From positions 1 to 44,379 of the forward strand of contig CAJUDZ010000027.1 in NCBI GenBank assembly GCA_910584965.1: a DNA stretch of 44,379 nt. The letters run 5' to 3'. Shown here one piece after another: positions 8,367-17,644 of the stretch (the stretch's first letter is position 1; each line of letters begins with the position of its first letter). Below the pieces are notes generated by a model. That model was not told the origin of the DNA. It searched no databases and saw nothing but the letters and a program-made list of their open reading frames with translations. The stretch is from an uncultured Lachnospiraceae bacterium. GTDB lineage: Bacteria > Bacillota > Clostridia > Lachnospirales > Lachnospiraceae. The position numbers and the translations under genes were made by a program.

Positions 8367-9731
8367 ATGGGAAAAAAGTGGAAACATAGTAAGAGCAGCA
8401 TGATAAGAGGCGTACTGGTAACGGTCTGCGCGGTTCTTTTCTTTCTGGGCGGCCGGTTTGAGAGCCGGGCGGCGGGAACCGGAAAGATCAAGGTCGGTTC
8501 GGCGATTATCAGACAGTCGGCCGATACGAACAGCGCGCCGGTTGCGACTTCGTCGCAGGGAACTGTGGTGACGATTAACAGCGAAGTAACGGACGCCTCA
8601 GGAAGCGTATGGTATGAAATTCAGGTAGATGCCAATACAATCGGTTATGTGCGCTCCGACCTGGTTGAGAAAGAAGGCGGTTCTGATACCGGCGCTGCGG
8701 AAGCGGCGCAGAATAATGCGGGCTTTGCACCGGGGGCGGAAATCGGCCCGGAAGAAACGATGGAAGCTCAGTATGCGACGATTAAGGTACGCGCCGCCAA
8801 AATCCGGACGGCGGCGTCCACAAGCAAAGGCATTGTGGACTCTATCCCGGAAGGACATCAGGTTGTCATCAGCGGAAAGACAAACGGCAGCGACAAACCC
8901 TGGTATTATATTACGTTTACGGGAATGGACGGAACGGAAAAATCCGGTTATGTACGTTCCGATCTGGTGACGCTCGGCGATATGGTTCCGGTACAGGCGC
9001 CGGAAGAGCAGCCGCCGGAAGAGGCGCCGCCGGAAGAAATACAGCCGGAACCGGAACAGGAAGTGAACAACGATTATGAGCTCATTTATGAACCAAATGA
9101 GGAAGGCAATTACGAGTGGTACCTTTATGACAGAACGGGAGCGGAAACCAACAAGCAGAGCGTCAAAGAAGTGCTGGATGCGGTTCACGGGCTGGAAGTC
9201 AACCAGTCTATTGATGCCAAAACAGTTGCGAAACAGCGCATTGTGCTGATTGTGCTGATCGGCGTGATCGTTCTTCTTGCGGTTGTCATTACGATTATGG
9301 TCTTTAAACTGCGGGACGCTTCTTATGAAGACGACGATGATGATGAAGATGACGAAGATGACGAGGAAGAAGACAGAAGAAGAGAAGCGGCGAGACGCAG
9401 ACGCGCGGAGCGGGAGGAACAGCCGGCAGCAAGAAGAAGGCCGCCGGAACAGGCAAGAGGCGCCGGCGCAAGACGTCCGGAAGAATCAGGAAGAAATCCC
9501 GAGGCTAGAAGAAGTCAGGGTGCAGGACGCCCGGCGGACGGCAGACGTTCTTCCGACGCAAGAAGAATGCCGGAACGGAGCAGACAGATGCCCGATCGGG
9601 AAGTCAGATATGAAGAGGATGCCCCTCCGGTAAGAACAGGCACGAAACGGAAAGCCAGAAATTTTATGATGGACGACGATGAATTTGAATTTGAGTTTCT
9701 GAATATGAAAGATAAAGACAGGGACGTATAA
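8367..9731 (+). CDS. Membrane-anchored protein with two SH3 domains and charged cytoplasmic tail
   Basis: Predicted envelope protein of 454 residues. It starts with a signal or anchor segment (about residues 12-31, VLVTVCAVLFFLGG) and then has two bacterial SH3-like repeats (about 38-100 and 134-198), each ending in a GYVRSDLV motif. A proline/glutamate linker follows. A second strong membrane helix at about 291-313 (IVLIVLIGVIVLLAVVITIMVF) is followed by an aspartate/glutamate run at about 318-333 and an arginine-rich, low-complexity tail. The order predicts SH3 modules outside the cell, binding wall peptides, and a highly charged tail inside. Its catalytic role, if any, is unknown. No partner gene is obvious. 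Confidence 0.75.
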   Translation: MGKKWKHSKSSMIRGVLVTVCAVLFFLGGRFESRAAGTGKIKVGSAIIRQSADTNSAPVATSSQGTVVTINSEVTDASGSVWYEIQVDANTIGYVRSDLVEKEGGSDTGAAEAAQNNAGFAPGAEIGPEETMEAQYATIKVRAAKIRTAASTSKGIVDSIPEGHQVVISGKTNGSDKPWYYITFTGMDGTEKSGYVRSDLVTLGDMVPVQAPEEQPPEEAPPEEIQPEPEQEVNNDYELIYEPNEEGNYEWYLYDRTGAETNKQSVKEVLDAVHGLEVNQSIDAKTVAKQRIVLIVLIGVIVLLAVVITIMVFKLRDASYEDDDDDEDDEDDEEEDRRREAARRRRAEREEQPAARRRPPEQARGAGARRPEESGRNPEARRSQGAGRPADGRRSSDARRMPERSRQMPDREVRYEEDAPPVRTGTKRKARNFMMDDDEFEFEFLNMKDKDRDV

Positions 9732-9804
9732 AGTTTCAAGGAGTTTGTGCTGACTGTGCCGGCATGAAGAAAAGCGCGGGCGCTGTGTTGAAATGGGGGC
9801 GCAT

Positions 9805-10179
9805 ATGGTTATTGAAATAGATTTTAACAGCGATGAGGCTTTGTATTTGCAGCTCAGAAACCAGATTGTGCTCGGAATCGCGACTTCCAGATTCAGGGAA
9901 GGAGATGCGCTTCCGTCGGTGCGGCAGCTTGCGGAGAACATCGGCATCAATATGCACACTGTCAACAAGGCATATTCCGTGCTGAGACAGGAAGGGTTCG
10001 TTAAAGTGGACAGAAGACGGGGAGCCGTTATCGCGATCGATATCGACAAGCTGCAGGCTCTGGAGGAGATGAGAAGCGCTTTGCAGGTCATTCTTGCGGA
10101 AGCCTGCTGCAAAAATATTTCAAGGGAAGAAATGCATTCTCTAATCGATGAAATATATGAGGAGTATGGAGGAATATAA
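9805..10179 (+). CDS. GntR-family (YtrA-type) transcriptional regulator
   Basis: A 124-residue regulator with an N-terminal winged helix: EALYLQLRNQIVLGIATSRFREGDALPSVRQLAENIGINMHTVNKAYSVLRQEGFVKVDRRRGAVI reads as a canonical GntR domain. The C-terminus is a short helical dimerisation tail, as in the YtrA subfamily, with no ligand domain. I choose ATG 9805, with GGGGG a few bases upstream, over ATG 9793, which has no ribosome site. Its stop is 3 bases before clpC, so it is almost certainly co-transcribed with clpC and may autoregulate the pair. That is an inference from position. Confidence 0.88.
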   Translation: MVIEIDFNSDEALYLQLRNQIVLGIATSRFREGDALPSVRQLAENIGINMHTVNKAYSVLRQEGFVKVDRRRGAVIAIDIDKLQALEEMRSALQVILAEACCKNISREEMHSLIDEIYEEYGGI

Positions 10180-10182
10180 ATC

Positions 10183-12639
10183 ATGCGGCCACAATTTACG
10201 GACAAGGCTAAAATGGCATTGACGCTGGCTGAACGTGCGGCCAGAAATCTGAAACAGAGTTATGTGGGAACGGAACATATATTATTTGGCCTGCTTCGCG
10301 AAAATACCGGGGTCGCAGCCACAGTGCTTATGGAGAACGGCGTGGAACTGCAGCAGTTAAAGGAGCTGATCAGGGACCTGATTGCGCCGGAAAGCACGGT
10401 TATGCTGGCGGAAAGAGACGGCTATTCTCCCAGGGCGGAAAAGGTGCTGGAGGAGGCCCACCGGCAGGCGGAGCGTTTTCACAGCGATAAAACAGGAACG
10501 GAGCATATTCTGCTGGCCGTGCTCAAAGAAGGAGAAAACGTGGCGGTCAGACTGCTTAACACCATGGGAGTTTCCATTCAGAAGTTATATGTGGAAGTCC
10601 TGACGGCGATGGGCGAGGATAAATCTCTGTATAAGGAAGATCTGGGAAAGAAACAGAATAAAAAGAAAAACGCGGTCTCGACGCTGGAGCAGTACAGCAG
10701 AGACCTGACAGCACTGGCCAGAGAAGGAAAACTGGATCCCGTCATCGGCAGGGAAGAGGAAATCCGGCGGGTGATTCAGATTCTGAGCAGGAGAACGAAA
10801 AACAATCCCTGCCTGATCGGTGAACCGGGGGTCGGCAAGACGGCCGTTGTAGAAGGGCTGGCGATGCGCATCATGACGGGCGACGTGCCCTTTACCGTGC
10901 AGGACAAACGGGTTATGACGCTGGATTTATCCGGCATGGTGGCCGGAAGCAAATACCGCGGCGAATTTGAAGAGCGGATTAAGAAAGTCATCAAAGAAGT
11001 GATTGAGGACGGCAATATCATTCTATTTCTGGACGAAATGCACACGATTATCGGGGCCGGCGGAGCGGAAGGCGCAATCGACGCGTCGAATATTCTAAAA
11101 CCTTCTCTGGCCAGAGGGGAAATCCAGCTGATCGGCGCGACAACGATCGCCGAATACCGGAAATATATCGAAAGAGATGCGGCACTTGAGCGGAGGTTCC
11201 AGCCTGTGACGGTGGAAGAACCTACGACGGAGGAAGCGGAAACGATTCTAAAAGGAATTGCCCATAAATATGAAGAACACCACAGAGTGACCATTACGCC
11301 CGAAGCGGTTACGGCGGCGGTTACGCTGTCCGCGCGTTATATCAATGACAGAAATCTGCCGGATAAGGCGATCGATATCATTGATGAAGCGGCGGCCGCG
11401 GTGCGGTTAAACAGCAGCAAACAGCCGGATAAGCTCAAAGAGCTGGCGGAAGAGATACAGAAAACGGATTTACAGATCGAACGTTCCATTCGGATGGAAG
11501 CCTTTACCCAGGCCGGCGAGCTGAAAAAGAAACAGGACGGCCTGATCAAAAAATATGAACGTGCGTTAAAACGCATGGAAAAAGACGACGAAAAGAAAGA
11601 TTATGTCATCGGCGAAAACGAGATTGCGGAAGTCGTTTCGCTCTGGACCAAAATTCCGCTCCAGAAACTTGCGGAAAAAGAGTCGGAGCGCCTTTTAAAA
11701 CTGGAATCCGTTCTCCATGAACGCGTGATTGGTCAGGAAGAAGCGGTGAAAGCCGTTTCCAGAGCCATGCGCAGGGGACGCGTCGGTCTGCAGGATCCGA
11801 ACAGGCCGATCGGTTCTTTCCTGTTTCTAGGCCCCACCGGTGTCGGCAAGACGGAGCTCAGCAAGGCGCTGGCGGAAGCGATGTTTGGTTCGGAGAATGC
11901 GCTGATCCGCGTTGATATGTCGGAATATATGGAAGGACATTCCGTTTCCAAGATGATCGGTTCCCCGCCGGGATATGTGGGGTTTGAAGAGGGCGGCCAG
12001 CTCAGTGAGAAGATCAGGCGTAATCCTTATTCCGTCGTGCTTTTTGACGAGATAGAAAAGGCCCATCCCGATGTTTTCAATATTTTGCTTCAGGTGCTCG
12101 ACGACGGGCATATTACGGATTCCAAAGGACGGAAGGTGAGTTTCAAAAATACGATTCTGATTATGACGTCCAATGCCGGCGCGCAGAGAATCATGGAACC
12201 GAAAAACCTCGGGTTTTCTTCCGGGGATTCGGAGAAGATGAATTATGACAAGATGAAAGAAAATGTGATGGAGGAGGTCAAACGGCTTTTTAAGCCGGAA
12301 TTTATCAACCGAATCGATGAAATCATGGTATTCCATCCGTTGAACCGCGATCATATGAAGCAGGTCGTGACGATGCTGTCGAAGAATCTGACGAACAGAT
12401 GCAGAAAGCAGATGGATATCGAATTGACGGTGTCTCCCGCATTGAAAGAATATATCGTGGAGAAATATACGGACGCAAAGATGGGTGCAAGGCCGATGAA
12501 ACGTGCAATCCAGACGGAAATTGAAGATACGCTGGCGGAGGAAATCCTTTCCGGCAACGTAAAAGGCGGAGACCGGGTATCCGCTGTTCTGAAAAATAAA
12601 AAAGTAGTTTTTAAAGTACGCGAACAGGTTGAAAATTAA
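10183..12639 (+). CDS. clpC: ClpC-type ATPase of the Clp protease
   Basis: AAA+ unfoldase that feeds substrates to ClpP. The 818 residues contain two N-terminal Clp repeats (about 1-145), the first AAA module with Walker A GEPGVGKT near residue 213 and LFLDEMHTI, a coiled middle domain (about 410-470), and the second AAA module with GPTGVGKT near residue 550 and VLFDEIEKAHPDVF. The short middle domain indicates ClpC rather than ClpB. TGGAGG lies before the ATG. It directly follows a GntR gene; the mcsA, mcsB and ctsR genes that accompany clpC in Bacillus are not in the window. Confidence 0.95.
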   Translation: MRPQFTDKAKMALTLAERAARNLKQSYVGTEHILFGLLRENTGVAATVLMENGVELQQLKELIRDLIAPESTVMLAERDGYSPRAEKVLEEAHRQAERFHSDKTGTEHILLAVLKEGENVAVRLLNTMGVSIQKLYVEVLTAMGEDKSLYKEDLGKKQNKKKNAVSTLEQYSRDLTALAREGKLDPVIGREEEIRRVIQILSRRTKNNPCLIGEPGVGKTAVVEGLAMRIMTGDVPFTVQDKRVMTLDLSGMVAGSKYRGEFEERIKKVIKEVIEDGNIILFLDEMHTIIGAGGAEGAIDASNILKPSLARGEIQLIGATTIAEYRKYIERDAALERRFQPVTVEEPTTEEAETILKGIAHKYEEHHRVTITPEAVTAAVTLSARYINDRNLPDKAIDIIDEAAAAVRLNSSKQPDKLKELAEEIQKTDLQIERSIRMEAFTQAGELKKKQDGLIKKYERALKRMEKDDEKKDYVIGENEIAEVVSLWTKIPLQKLAEKESERLLKLESVLHERVIGQEEAVKAVSRAMRRGRVGLQDPNRPIGSFLFLGPTGVGKTELSKALAEAMFGSENALIRVDMSEYMEGHSVSKMIGSPPGYVGFEEGGQLSEKIRRNPYSVVLFDEIEKAHPDVFNILLQVLDDGHITDSKGRKVSFKNTILIMTSNAGAQRIMEPKNLGFSSGDSEKMNYDKMKENVMEEVKRLFKPEFINRIDEIMVFHPLNRDHMKQVVTMLSKNLTNRCRKQMDIELTVSPALKEYIVEKYTDAKMGARPMKRAIQTEIEDTLAEEILSGNVKGGDRVSAVLKNKKVVFKVREQVEN

Positions 12640-12735
12640 TTTTTCAACCGCGGATTTGTGCCTTTCGGACACAAATATTGCGGGCAGAGAAAAGGCATAT
12701 AAACATAAAGAGAAAGAACGCAGGAGGAAATAACA

Positions 12736-13146
12736 ATGGCTGTTATTGAAGAGTTAATTCGGGTGGAAAAAGATAATGCGATCAGTTTTGGCAACCACAA
12801 ACTGGACGCGAAGGCAAAGGTGGAGAATTTCGAACATGCGGGCGATCTGTGGAAGGTGAAGACTTATAAAAGCATTACCAAGCTCGAGAAAAACGGTCTG
12901 TTCGCCTATGAATCCGTGCCGGGCACAAGCGTCAGCCATTTTGTGGAAAAGGAGAACGGCGTCAGCTTTCTAGTGGAGGGCGACGAAGACGCCCAGATCA
13001 CGGTCGGGCTGGAGGATGAAACGGAATACGATGTTTTGATTAACGGTGAAGAGATCGGCAGAATGAAAACAAATCTGGGTGGAAAACTGAACCTCAGCGT
13101 GGAACTTGCGGGCAGCGGAGAGGTCAGCGTTACGATTACCAGGTAA
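12736..13146 (+). CDS. Conserved small protein of unknown function
   Basis: A 136-residue protein, rich in charged and beta-strand-like segments, with no signal peptide, membrane helix or cysteines. The N-terminal EELIRVEKDNAISFGNHKLDAKAKVENF and C-terminal GKLNLSVELAGSGEVSVTI look like a two-part beta-sandwich. A strong AGGAGG site lies 8-9 bases before the ATG. It lies between clpC and radA, 8 bases before radA, and is probably co-transcribed with radA. Similar Clostridial proteins are sometimes labelled endosialidase-like, but nothing in the sequence supports enzyme activity. Confidence 0.7.
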   Translation: MAVIEELIRVEKDNAISFGNHKLDAKAKVENFEHAGDLWKVKTYKSITKLEKNGLFAYESVPGTSVSHFVEKENGVSFLVEGDEDAQITVGLEDETEYDVLINGEEIGRMKTNLGGKLNLSVELAGSGEVSVTITR

Positions 13147-13154
13147 GCGGTTTT

Positions 13155-14528
13155 ATGGCAAAAGCGAAGACAACGACGGTATTTTATTGTCAAAGCTGCG
13201 GGTATGAATCCTCGAAATGGATGGGACAATGTCCCGGCTGTAAAGAATGGAATACCTTCGTGGAAGAGAAAATGAAAGCGAAAACGGCCGGTTCCGGCAT
13301 GGCGGGGCGCACAGCGCGGGAGGAGGGAAAGCCTTCCAGACTTTCTGAAATCACGCTGCAGGATGAGGAAAGAATGTCAACGCACATGCAGGAACTGGAC
13401 AGAGTTTTGGGAGGCGGCATTGTGCCGGGCTCCCTTATTCTCGTGGGCGGAGATCCGGGCATCGGCAAGTCCACGATTCTTTTGCAGGTGTGCCGGCACA
13501 TGGCGCTGGATGGCCGGAAAGTGCTGTATATATCCGGGGAGGAATCGCTCAAACAGATCAAACTGCGGGCGACCCGTATCGGAGAATTCGGCGAAAATCT
13601 TTTTCTGCTGTGCGAGACGAATCTGGCGGTGATCGAGGAGACCATCCGTCGTCTCATGCCGGATATTACGATCATAGATTCCATCCAGACGATGTATCAG
13701 GAGGAAGTGTCTTCGGCGCCCGGAAGCGTATCTCAGGTCAGAGAGGCGACGAACGTCTTTTTACAGCTTGCAAAAGGCATGGGGACTTCGATTTTTATCG
13801 TCGGCCATGTGACGAAAGAAGGAACGGTAGCGGGCCCCCGCGTGCTGGAACATATGGTGGATACGGTGCTTTATTTCGAAGGAGACAGGCATGCTTCCTA
13901 TCGGATTCTGCGCGGCGTCAAGAACCGGTTTGGCTCTACAAACGAGATCGGCGTTTTTGAGATGCAGGAAAAGGGGCTTGTGGAAGTGTCGAATCCTTCG
14001 GAATTTATGCTGGAAGGAAAACCGGAAGGGGCCAGCGGTTCCGTCGTATCCTGCTCGATGGAAGGGACGAGGCCGATTTTATTTGAGATTCAGGCCCTTG
14101 TCTGCCGTACCAATTTCGGATTTCCGAGAAGGCAGGCGAACGGGACCGATTTTAACCGGGTAAATCTTCTGATGGCGGTGCTGGAAAAAAGAGTGGGTCT
14201 GCAAATGTCTGACTGCGACGCTTATGTGAATCTGGCGGGCGGTATGAAAATTGCGGAACCGGCGATCGACTTGGGCATTGCGATGGCGGTTGCTTCCAGC
14301 TTCAAAAACCGGCCGATCGACGATAAACTTGCGGCTTTTGGCGAAATCGGTTTGAGCGGCGAGGTGCGCGGCATCAGCATGATCGGGCAGCGTATCCAGG
14401 AAGCGGCGCGTATGGGATACACATCCTGTATGATTCCCAAAGTCTGCGAAAGACAGTTAAAGAACAGAGGCGATGTGAAAATTATCGGTGTTTCTTCGGT
14501 ACAGGACGCTATTGACTATATTGGATAA
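13155..14528 (+). CDS. radA: DNA repair protein RadA
   Basis: RecA-related ATPase that helps branch migration in recombination. Length (457 residues) is standard. The N-terminal C4 zinc finger is CQSCGYESSKWMGQCPGC. Walker A GGDPGIGKS is near residue 98. The RadA signature KNRFG is at residues 256-260. The C-terminal Lon-like domain is intact (DCDAYVNLAGGMKI, then GEIGLSGEVRGI). The start ATG at 13155 has only a weak ribosome site, with the previous gene's stop 8 bases upstream, suggesting reinitiation. No transcription terminator was recognised between it and the preceding gene. Confidence 0.97.
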   Translation: MAKAKTTTVFYCQSCGYESSKWMGQCPGCKEWNTFVEEKMKAKTAGSGMAGRTAREEGKPSRLSEITLQDEERMSTHMQELDRVLGGGIVPGSLILVGGDPGIGKSTILLQVCRHMALDGRKVLYISGEESLKQIKLRATRIGEFGENLFLLCETNLAVIEETIRRLMPDITIIDSIQTMYQEEVSSAPGSVSQVREATNVFLQLAKGMGTSIFIVGHVTKEGTVAGPRVLEHMVDTVLYFEGDRHASYRILRGVKNRFGSTNEIGVFEMQEKGLVEVSNPSEFMLEGKPEGASGSVVSCSMEGTRPILFEIQALVCRTNFGFPRRQANGTDFNRVNLLMAVLEKRVGLQMSDCDAYVNLAGGMKIAEPAIDLGIAMAVASSFKNRPIDDKLAAFGEIGLSGEVRGISMIGQRIQEAARMGYTSCMIPKVCERQLKNRGDVKIIGVSSVQDAIDYIG

Positions 14529-14666
14529 ATATGACAAAAATATGATAAATTTTAACAATGTGTGAACAAGAGCCTGTTTCATATGTTCAAATTGTTTTGG
14601 GTATGATAAAATAGATTGTTCTATTGATAATTCGGAAATCCGAATGCAGAATTAAAAGGAGCATTT

Positions 14667-15752
14667 ATGAATGGTCGAAAGAAATGGAAATTTGGCGTCC
14701 CGCTTTTAATACTGGAATTTCTGGTTCTTGTGACAGCAGTCGGAATACTGTATGTCATTACGACGACGACAAATGAGATTGAGCGGACGGACATCGATGA
14801 GGATAATATTATCATCAATGAAGAAGTCGCTGAGACAAAAACGAAAAATAAGGAAGAGGGCAAAAAGGAAGAAGCGGTAGAAGCCAAAAAAGGATACCGC
14901 AATATTGCTCTGTTCGGTGTGGATGCACGGGATAACGAGCTTGGAAGGGGAACGAGAAGCGACACGATCATTATCGCGAGCATCAATCAGGATACCCACG
15001 AGGTAAAACTTGTTTCCGTATACAGAGATACTTATCTGAACCTGGGCAATGACAGCTATAATAAATGCAACGGCGCCTATGCAAAGGGCGGCCCGGAACA
15101 GGCGATCACCATGCTGAATATCAATCTCGATCTGGATATTACGGATTATGTGACGGTCGGATTCAGCGGGCTGATCGATGCGATCGACTGCCTCGGCGGT
15201 ATCGATATGGAGATTACGGAATCCGAAATCAACCATTTGAATAATTACCAGCTCTGCATGGCGGAAGAAATGGGCGTCGATTATACGCCGGTGACGAAGC
15301 CCGGACTGCAGACATTAAACGGAATGCAGGCGACGGCCTACTGCCGCATAAGATATACAAAGGGCGATGATTTCCGGCGGGCGGAAAGACAGAGGGATGT
15401 TCTCGGAGCGATGATGCTCAAAGCAAAAGACGCGCCTCTTACGACGCTGCGGGATGTGGTGACGGCAGTACTGCCGAATGTCAATACATCCTTAAATGTC
15501 AATGAAGTGATCAGCGTGCTCGGAACGCTGGCGGAGTATAACGTGGTGGCTTCCGAAGGATTTCCTTTCGAGAGCGAACGCACCAATGCGACGATAGGCA
15601 GCAAAGGCGACTGCATCATACCGATGACGCTGGAAGAAAACGTCGTTATGCTTCATGAACTGTTATTTGAAGAAAAAAATTATACCCCGTCCAGACAGGT
15701 GAACATCATGAGCGGAGAGATCACACAGCAGACGGAGGAGTATATTCCATAA
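14667..15752 (+). CDS. LytR-CpsA-Psr family glycopolymer ligase
   Basis: LCP proteins attach wall glycopolymers to peptidoglycan on the outer face of the membrane. This one has 361 residues: a short cytoplasmic start, one membrane helix at about 9-31 (FGVPLLILEFLVLVTAVGILYVI), an acidic/lysine-rich linker, then the LCP domain. Typical features include NIALFGVDARDNELGRGTRSDTIIIASIN with the arginine-aspartate pair, VYRDTYLNL and CRIRYTKGDDFRRAERQRDVL. AAGGAG lies a few bases before the ATG. It stands alone, 138 bases after radA; the AT-rich gap holds possible but weak promoter elements. Confidence 0.93.
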   Translation: MNGRKKWKFGVPLLILEFLVLVTAVGILYVITTTTNEIERTDIDEDNIIINEEVAETKTKNKEEGKKEEAVEAKKGYRNIALFGVDARDNELGRGTRSDTIIIASINQDTHEVKLVSVYRDTYLNLGNDSYNKCNGAYAKGGPEQAITMLNINLDLDITDYVTVGFSGLIDAIDCLGGIDMEITESEINHLNNYQLCMAEEMGVDYTPVTKPGLQTLNGMQATAYCRIRYTKGDDFRRAERQRDVLGAMMLKAKDAPLTTLRDVVTAVLPNVNTSLNVNEVISVLGTLAEYNVVASEGFPFESERTNATIGSKGDCIIPMTLEENVVMLHELLFEEKNYTPSRQVNIMSGEITQQTEEYIP

Positions 15753-15790
15753 AATTCCGGGGAAGACGATAGGGGAGGCAGCAGGGAACA

Positions 15791-17512
15791 ATGAAAAAAT
15801 TACTGGTGTTTTTAAAAGATTATAAAAAAGAGACGGTGCTGGCGCCGCTCTTTAAAATGCTGGAGGCCGGTTTTGAGCTGTTTGTACCGCTCGTCATGGC
15901 GGCGGTTATCGACCGGGGTATCGCGCAGGCGGATATTCATTATGTGCTGAAAATGGGAGGCGTGCTTGTAATGCTCGGCCTGATCGGCCTGACCTGTTCC
16001 ATTACGGCGCAGTATTTCGCGGCAAAGGCGGCGGTCGGATTTTCCGCCAAACTGAAACATTCACTGTTTGCGCATATCCAGGAACTTTCTTTTTCTGAAA
16101 TGGATACTCTCGGCACATCTACGATGATCACGCGTATGACTTCCGACGCCAACCAGGTGCAGAACGGCGTCAATATGGTGCTCCGCCTGTTTCTGCGTTC
16201 GCCTTTTATTGTATTCGGGGCAATGGCGATGGCTTTTACCATCGATGTGAAGGCGGCCCTGATCTTCGTTGTAACGATTCCCTTACTTTCCATTGTCGTA
16301 TTCGGCATCATGATGATTACGATGCCTCTTTATAAAAAAGTGCAGGCAGGACTCGATAAAGTGCTTGGCAAAACGCGGGAGAACCTGACCGGTGTCCGTG
16401 TTATCCGTGCTTTTCATAAAGAAGAACAGGAAACGGCAGAATTTGAACAACGCAACAGCGCATTGACCCATATGCAGCTTTTCGTCGGAAAGATATCCAC
16501 ATTGACTAATCCGGTCACATACATAATTGTCAATGTGGCGACCATCGTTCTCATCTATACGGGCGCCGTGCGTGTCGATAACGGATATATCACGCAGGGA
16601 GAAGTGGTTGCCTTAGTCAATTATATGTCGCAGATTCTGATCGAACTTGTGAAACTGGCAAATCTGATCATTACAATCACGAAGGCGCTGGCCTGCGCAA
16701 ACCGCATTCAGAGCGTGTTTGAACTGCAGTCCGGCATGACATGGAAAGAGCCGGGCAGCGCGCAGGATGGGGCGGTAAGGGATGTGCCCTACGCCGTAGA
16801 ATTTGACCAGGTTGGTCTGACCTATCAGGGGGCCGGGGCGGAATCCCTGAGCGATATTGATTTTAAGGTAAAAAAAGGCCAGACGATCGGTGTTATCGGC
16901 GGCACGGGTTCCGGGAAATCTTCGCTTGTGCATCTGATTCCCCGTTTTTATGATGTGAGCCGCGGAAGCGTGAAAATAGACGGGAAGAATGTAAAGGATT
17001 ACGAAATGGCGGAACTGCGGGATAAGATCGGCATGGTCATGCAGAAAGCGGTTCTTTTTCAGGGAACGATCAGAGAAAATTTAAGCTGGGGAAAACCGGA
17101 CGCGACGACGGATGAAATGAACCGGGCGCTGGAAATCTCCCAGGCGAAAGAATTTGTCGATACGAAGCCTAAGGGACTGGAAGAGCCGATTGCCCAGGGG
17201 GGCAAAAATCTGTCGGGCGGGCAGAGGCAGAGACTGACGATCGCAAGAGCGGTAGTCAGAGAGCCGGAAATTCTGATTCTCGACGACAGCGCTTCCGCAC
17301 TGGATTATGCGACCGATGCAAAACTGCGCAGGGCAATCCGGGAAATGGGAGAGAAAACGACGGTTTTCATCGTCTCTCAGAGAACTTCTTCGATTCAGCA
17401 TGCGGACCGGATCATTGTGCTGGAGGATGGCCGGATGGCCGGAATCGGGACGCACGAAGAACTGCTGCAAAGCTGTGAGGTTTATCAGGAAATACATTAT
17501 TCCCAGATGTGA
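15791..17512 (+). CDS. ABC exporter half, degenerate ATP-site subunit
   Basis: Type I ABC exporter (573 residues): a six-helix membrane domain (about 15-300) fused to an ATPase domain. The nucleotide-binding domain has Walker A GGTGSGKSS near residue 370 and a canonical LSGGQ signature near 474. However, the catalytic Glu after Walker B is Asp (ILILDDSAS) and the switch histidine is Gln (VSQRTSS). This is the pattern of the non-hydrolysing partner in heterodimeric exporters. The next gene is the complementary half. The substrate is not evident; drugs, lipids or peptides are all possible. A palindrome beginning at the stop codon follows. Confidence 0.93.
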   Translation: MKKLLVFLKDYKKETVLAPLFKMLEAGFELFVPLVMAAVIDRGIAQADIHYVLKMGGVLVMLGLIGLTCSITAQYFAAKAAVGFSAKLKHSLFAHIQELSFSEMDTLGTSTMITRMTSDANQVQNGVNMVLRLFLRSPFIVFGAMAMAFTIDVKAALIFVVTIPLLSIVVFGIMMITMPLYKKVQAGLDKVLGKTRENLTGVRVIRAFHKEEQETAEFEQRNSALTHMQLFVGKISTLTNPVTYIIVNVATIVLIYTGAVRVDNGYITQGEVVALVNYMSQILIELVKLANLIITITKALACANRIQSVFELQSGMTWKEPGSAQDGAVRDVPYAVEFDQVGLTYQGAGAESLSDIDFKVKKGQTIGVIGGTGSGKSSLVHLIPRFYDVSRGSVKIDGKNVKDYEMAELRDKIGMVMQKAVLFQGTIRENLSWGKPDATTDEMNRALEISQAKEFVDTKPKGLEEPIAQGGKNLSGGQRQRLTIARAVVREPEILILDDSASALDYATDAKLRRAIREMGEKTTVFIVSQRTSSIQHADRIIVLEDGRMAGIGTHEELLQSCEVYQEIHYSQM

Positions 17513-17567
17513 GAAGAACCGCGGAAGGGCCTTTGCGGGAGGAGAAACCGCGGGAAAGGCTTTCTCA
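17510..17567 (+). other. Nested palindrome at the stop codon of the first ABC half
   Basis: TGAGAA (17510-17515, including the stop TGA) can pair with TTCTCA (17562-17567), and inside it GCCTTT (17529-17534) with AAAGGC (17555-17560). It lacks a T tract and sits between two genes that must be made together, so transcript stabilisation or translational tuning is more likely than termination. Confidence 0.45.
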
Positions 17568-17644
17568 TAAGAAGAATGCCGGAGCGGGATTCTTTCGGAA
17601 TAATGGATAAATATATCGAGATGAAATAAAAGGGGACGGGTAAA

